Below, in pieces: positions 61,564 to 64,000 of a stretch of 64,000 nucleotides of DNA. Where the stretch lies: positions 1-64,000 of the forward strand of contig OMYM01000045.1 in NCBI GenBank assembly GCA_900315225.1. The letters are read 5' to 3'. The DNA comes from an uncultured Erysipelotrichaceae bacterium (lineage in GTDB: Bacteria; Bacillota_I; Bacilli_A; Erysipelotrichales; Erysipelotrichaceae). The notes below the pieces were generated by a model. The model did no database searches and was not told where the DNA came from. It was given only the letters and a program-made list of their open reading frames with translations. A program made the translations under genes and the position numbers. The stretch's first letter is position 1; each line of letters starts with the position of its first letter.

Positions 61564-63882
61564 ATGAGCGAAGACAGATATATGAAGGTTCCAGCGGTTT
61601 GCACGAGGGGAATCCTTGTGTTTCCCGGGCAGGATGTCTTGATTGAAGTCGGCAGGACGAAGTCAATCAATGCGGTCAATGAATCAATTGGAACATATGA
61701 TTCATTGGTTTGGATTGTTTGCCAGAACGATATCATGGTTGATGATCCTGCGGAAGAGAATCTATACCGTGTTGGAACGCTGGCCAAGATAAAAGTGGTC
61801 AGGCGAAAAGAAGGCTTTATCCGCGTGACATTTACCGGCATGCATCGAGCTAGGCTGATTGGCATTGAAGACATCAAGACGATGATGCTGGCGGAAATCG
61901 AAATATTGGAAGAGGTTTTTGGCGACAGAGGGGAAGAGGCTGCCTTGGTCAAGAGGGTTGTCTCTGAGTTTGACCGCACTGCCGGGGTAAGCGCTATATT
62001 CCCCGTTGAAGTCACAAGACAGTTTTCCCAGGGTGTAAGCGCAGCTTCGCTGACAGATCAGTTTGCGCAGTTTGTCAACATGGATCCCTCCATGAAGCAG
62101 AGGTTCCTGGAGCAGGTGAATGTCAATGAGCGCATGTTGATGGTCATTTCCGAGCTAGGGCGCCAGCAAAGGCTTTCGCAGATTGAAAATACGATCAACA
62201 CCCGGGTGAAGGAACGGATTGACGATGGGCAGAAGGAATACTATCTCCGGGAAAAGCTGAAGGCGATCCGCGAGGAACTTGGCGATGTGTCTAACTTAAG
62301 CGATGACACTTCCCAGATGCGCGAGATGCTGGAGAAAAATCCGTACCCTGAGCATGTCAAGGACAAGGCTTATGAAGAGTTGCGCCGGTATGAAATGTTG
62401 CCGCCGGGTAGCGGTGAGGCAAGCGTGCAGAGAAGTTATCTTGACTGGCTGCTGAAAGTCCCGTGGTATGAAAAGACCAAGGATAACGAGGATCTGAACG
62501 CTGTCAGAGGCGTCCTTGATGAGGATCACTATGGTCTTGACAAGATCAAGGATCGTGTCATGGAGTATCTTGCGGTCAAGCAGATGACCCAATCGCTCAG
62601 TAGCCCAATTCTTTGTCTCGTTGGACCTCCTGGCGTAGGAAAGACTTCCTTGGCAAAGTCGGTTGCGCGTGCGCTTGACCGCAAGTTTGTCAAAATGTCG
62701 CTTGGCGGAGTGCGTGATGAAGCTGAAATCAGGGGGCATAGGCGTACGTACCTTGGCTCTATGCCAGGGCGTGTAATCCAGGGCATGAAGAAGGCTAAGG
62801 TCATCAACCCTGTATTCTTGATCGATGAGATCGACAAGATGGGTGCTGACTACAAGGGCGATCCAAGCGATGCATTGCTGGAAGTCCTTGACCCTGAGCA
62901 AAACAGTGTCTTCTCCGACCATTATCTGGAAGAACCATATGACTTGTCGGATGTCATGTTTATTGCTACGGCGAACTACCTCGAAAACATTCCTGCGCCT
63001 TTGCGCGACAGGCTGGAGATCATCGAGCTGCCGTCTTATACGGAGATCGATAAGGTGCAAATCGCCAAGGAACACTTGATTCCAAAGCAGATGAAGGCCA
63101 ATGGCTTGAAGGAAAACCAGTTCTTCTTAAAAGAAGACGAGCTGCTGTATTTGATTCGCCACTATACCAGGGAAGCAGGCGTAAGACAGCTGGAAAGAGT
63201 GATTGCTTCGCTTTGCCGCAAGACTGTCCTTGCCATCCTCAAGGAAGGAAAGGAATCCATCACTGTCACCAAGGAATTGGTCGGCTCATGGCTGGGCAAG
63301 GAATTGTTTGAACACGGAAACAAGGAAAAGAAGAACCAGGTTGGAACGGTTACGGGGCTAGCGTATACGCAGTTTGGCGGCGATGTCTTGCCTGTCGAGG
63401 TAAACTATTTCAAGGGCAAGGGAAAGCTTGTCATTACAGGACAGCTTGGCGATGTCATGAAGGAGAGTGCATCGATCGCGCTTGATTATATCAAGGCGCA
63501 TGGCGATGACTTCAAGATTGCACCGGAGTTTTTTGAACAGAATGACATTCATATCCATGTTCCAGAGGGAGCGGTTCCAAAGGATGGTCCTTCTGCGGGT
63601 GTAACCATGACCACTGCCTTGGTTTCGGCAATCACTGGGCGTGCAGTGCATAGCGACTTGGCAATGACAGGAGAAGTAACCCTTCGCGGCAATGTCTTGC
63701 CGATTGGTGGCTTGCGTGAAAAGTCCTTGGCGGCGCATCGTGTTGGGATTTCTCGCATTGTGATACCTCAGAAGAACCTGAGGGATCTTGATGAGTTGCC
63801 AGAGATTGTCAAGGAATCGATCAAGTTCATCCCTGTCGAGAAAGTTTCGCAGGTGCTTGACGAGGCATTGGTGAAAGAATGA
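61564..63882 (+). CDS. lon: ATP-dependent protease Lon
   Basis: 772 residues from ATG 61564 (MSEDRYMKVPAVCTRG), with AAAGGAGGTG upstream. N-terminal substrate-binding domain, AAA+ module with Walker A GPPGVGKTS (about residue 355) and Walker B VFLIDEIDKM, and a C-terminal protease domain with catalytic Ser in PKDGPSAGVTM and Lys in LPIGGLREKSLAAHR. Degrades misfolded and regulatory proteins. It overlaps ysxC by 4 bp. No CIRCE element is seen immediately upstream. Confidence 0.97.
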   Translation: MSEDRYMKVPAVCTRGILVFPGQDVLIEVGRTKSINAVNESIGTYDSLVWIVCQNDIMVDDPAEENLYRVGTLAKIKVVRRKEGFIRVTFTGMHRARLIGIEDIKTMMLAEIEILEEVFGDRGEEAALVKRVVSEFDRTAGVSAIFPVEVTRQFSQGVSAASLTDQFAQFVNMDPSMKQRFLEQVNVNERMLMVISELGRQQRLSQIENTINTRVKERIDDGQKEYYLREKLKAIREELGDVSNLSDDTSQMREMLEKNPYPEHVKDKAYEELRRYEMLPPGSGEASVQRSYLDWLLKVPWYEKTKDNEDLNAVRGVLDEDHYGLDKIKDRVMEYLAVKQMTQSLSSPILCLVGPPGVGKTSLAKSVARALDRKFVKMSLGGVRDEAEIRGHRRTYLGSMPGRVIQGMKKAKVINPVFLIDEIDKMGADYKGDPSDALLEVLDPEQNSVFSDHYLEEPYDLSDVMFIATANYLENIPAPLRDRLEIIELPSYTEIDKVQIAKEHLIPKQMKANGLKENQFFLKEDELLYLIRHYTREAGVRQLERVIASLCRKTVLAILKEGKESITVTKELVGSWLGKELFEHGNKEKKNQVGTVTGLAYTQFGGDVLPVEVNYFKGKGKLVITGQLGDVMKESASIALDYIKAHGDDFKIAPEFFEQNDIHIHVPEGAVPKDGPSAGVTMTTALVSAITGRAVHSDLAMTGEVTLRGNVLPIGGLREKSLAAHRVGISRIVIPQKNLRDLDELPEIVKESIKFIPVEKVSQVLDEALVKE

Positions 63883-64000
63883 AGAGTCATGATGCGTTCT
63901 TGTTGAAGACAGCCGCCGAGCAACGTCAGTGGCCTCAGACCAATTTGCCAGAGCTTGTTTTTTGCGGCAGGTCGAATGCAGGGAAGAGTTCATTGATCAA
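63879..64000 (+). CDS. ysxC: YsxC/EngB ribosome-assembly GTPase, 3' end outside the window
   Basis: The first 40 codons are present, starting MKSHDAFLLKTAAEQ and reaching the P-loop CGRSNAGKSSLI, which is characteristic of the YihA/EngB/YsxC GTPases needed for 50S assembly. The ATG overlaps the lon stop. The lon-ysxC pairing is conserved in Bacillota. Confidence 0.93.
   Translation, partial: MKSHDAFLLKTAAEQRQWPQTNLPELVFCGRSNAGKSSLI

Overview
This is a chromosomal segment from a Gram-positive bacterium of the Bacillota. T-box riboswitches, an FMN riboswitch, a seven-gene comG pilus operon, RNase HIII, MutS2, CcpA and OmpR-type two-component pairs all fit. Many blocks keep a Bacillus-like order: ccpA with tyrS, murJ-rsuA, ispH-cshB-nfo-ispG, comG with a small metallo-beta-lactamase gene, scpA-scpB, rnhC-cvpA-mutS2-uvrC, and tig-lon-ysxC. 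The short DnaE, the deviant EF-P and LeuRS motifs and a DUF3196-like gene suggest an Erysipelotrichia-like lineage. That placement is an inference and the genus is unknown. Composition is moderate (mid-40s % G+C by eye) and fairly even. I see no insertion sequence, prophage, CRISPR array or integrase. The only unexplained sequence of any size is the gene-free block at 10.60-11.12 kb.

Layout. 0-10.5 kb: end of a large acidic repeat protein, ccpA, T-box/tyrS, a lipoprotein, murJ, rsuA, ispH (opposite strand), cshB and nfo. 10.6-11.1 kb: gene-free block. 11.2-16.7 kb, minus strand: ispG, comGA-GG, a metallo-beta-lactamase hydrolase and rpmG. 16.9-24.1 kb: efp, a repeat-rich membrane protein, FMN riboswitch/ribU, then a membrane-anchored protein with cmk-der-gpsA. 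24.2-34.1 kb: class A PBP (minus), dnaE, a two-component pair, a methyltransferase and a membrane-anchored M20-like pseudoenzyme. 34.4-36.0 kb: a phosphoesterase with an altered motif and a HAD-fold pseudoenzyme. 36.1-44.0 kb: T-box/leuS, scpA-scpB, a lipoprotein, purB, then cutC and purA (minus). 44.1-53.3 kb: Mrp ATPase, a second two-component pair, a prepilin peptidase and a DEAD-box helicase (minus), two small genes, lspA-rluD-rhomboid-comEB, and rnhC (minus). 53.4-64 kb: cvpA-mutS2-uvrC, a small membrane protein, a phosphoesterase, tRNA-Arg, a DUF3196-like gene, CIRCE/tig, lon and the start of ysxC.

How the genes work together. Most are housekeeping: translation (tyrS, leuS, efp, rpmG, rsuA, rluD, tRNA-Arg), cell wall (murJ, PBP, ispG/ispH precursor supply), DNA replication and repair (dnaE, nfo, mutS2, uvrC, rnhC), chromosome condensation (scpAB), AMP synthesis (purA, purB) and protein quality control (tig, lon). 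The comG operon plus a separate prepilin peptidase imply a transformation pilus. comEB is present, but in other bacteria it is not needed for DNA uptake.

The main unusual signals are these. Several genes lack a Shine-Dalgarno site and have a promoter placed so that transcription would start at or within a few bases of the start codon; scpA, rnhC, the phosphoesterase at 58.7 kb and the second helicase are the clearest, and dnaE is a weaker case. The scpA promoter has its -35 box in the loop of the leuS terminator. EF-P lacks the modifiable lysine of its tip loop. LeuRS has an altered KMSKS motif. Three hydrolase-fold proteins with damaged active sites lie within 3.3 kb. A CIRCE element precedes trigger factor.
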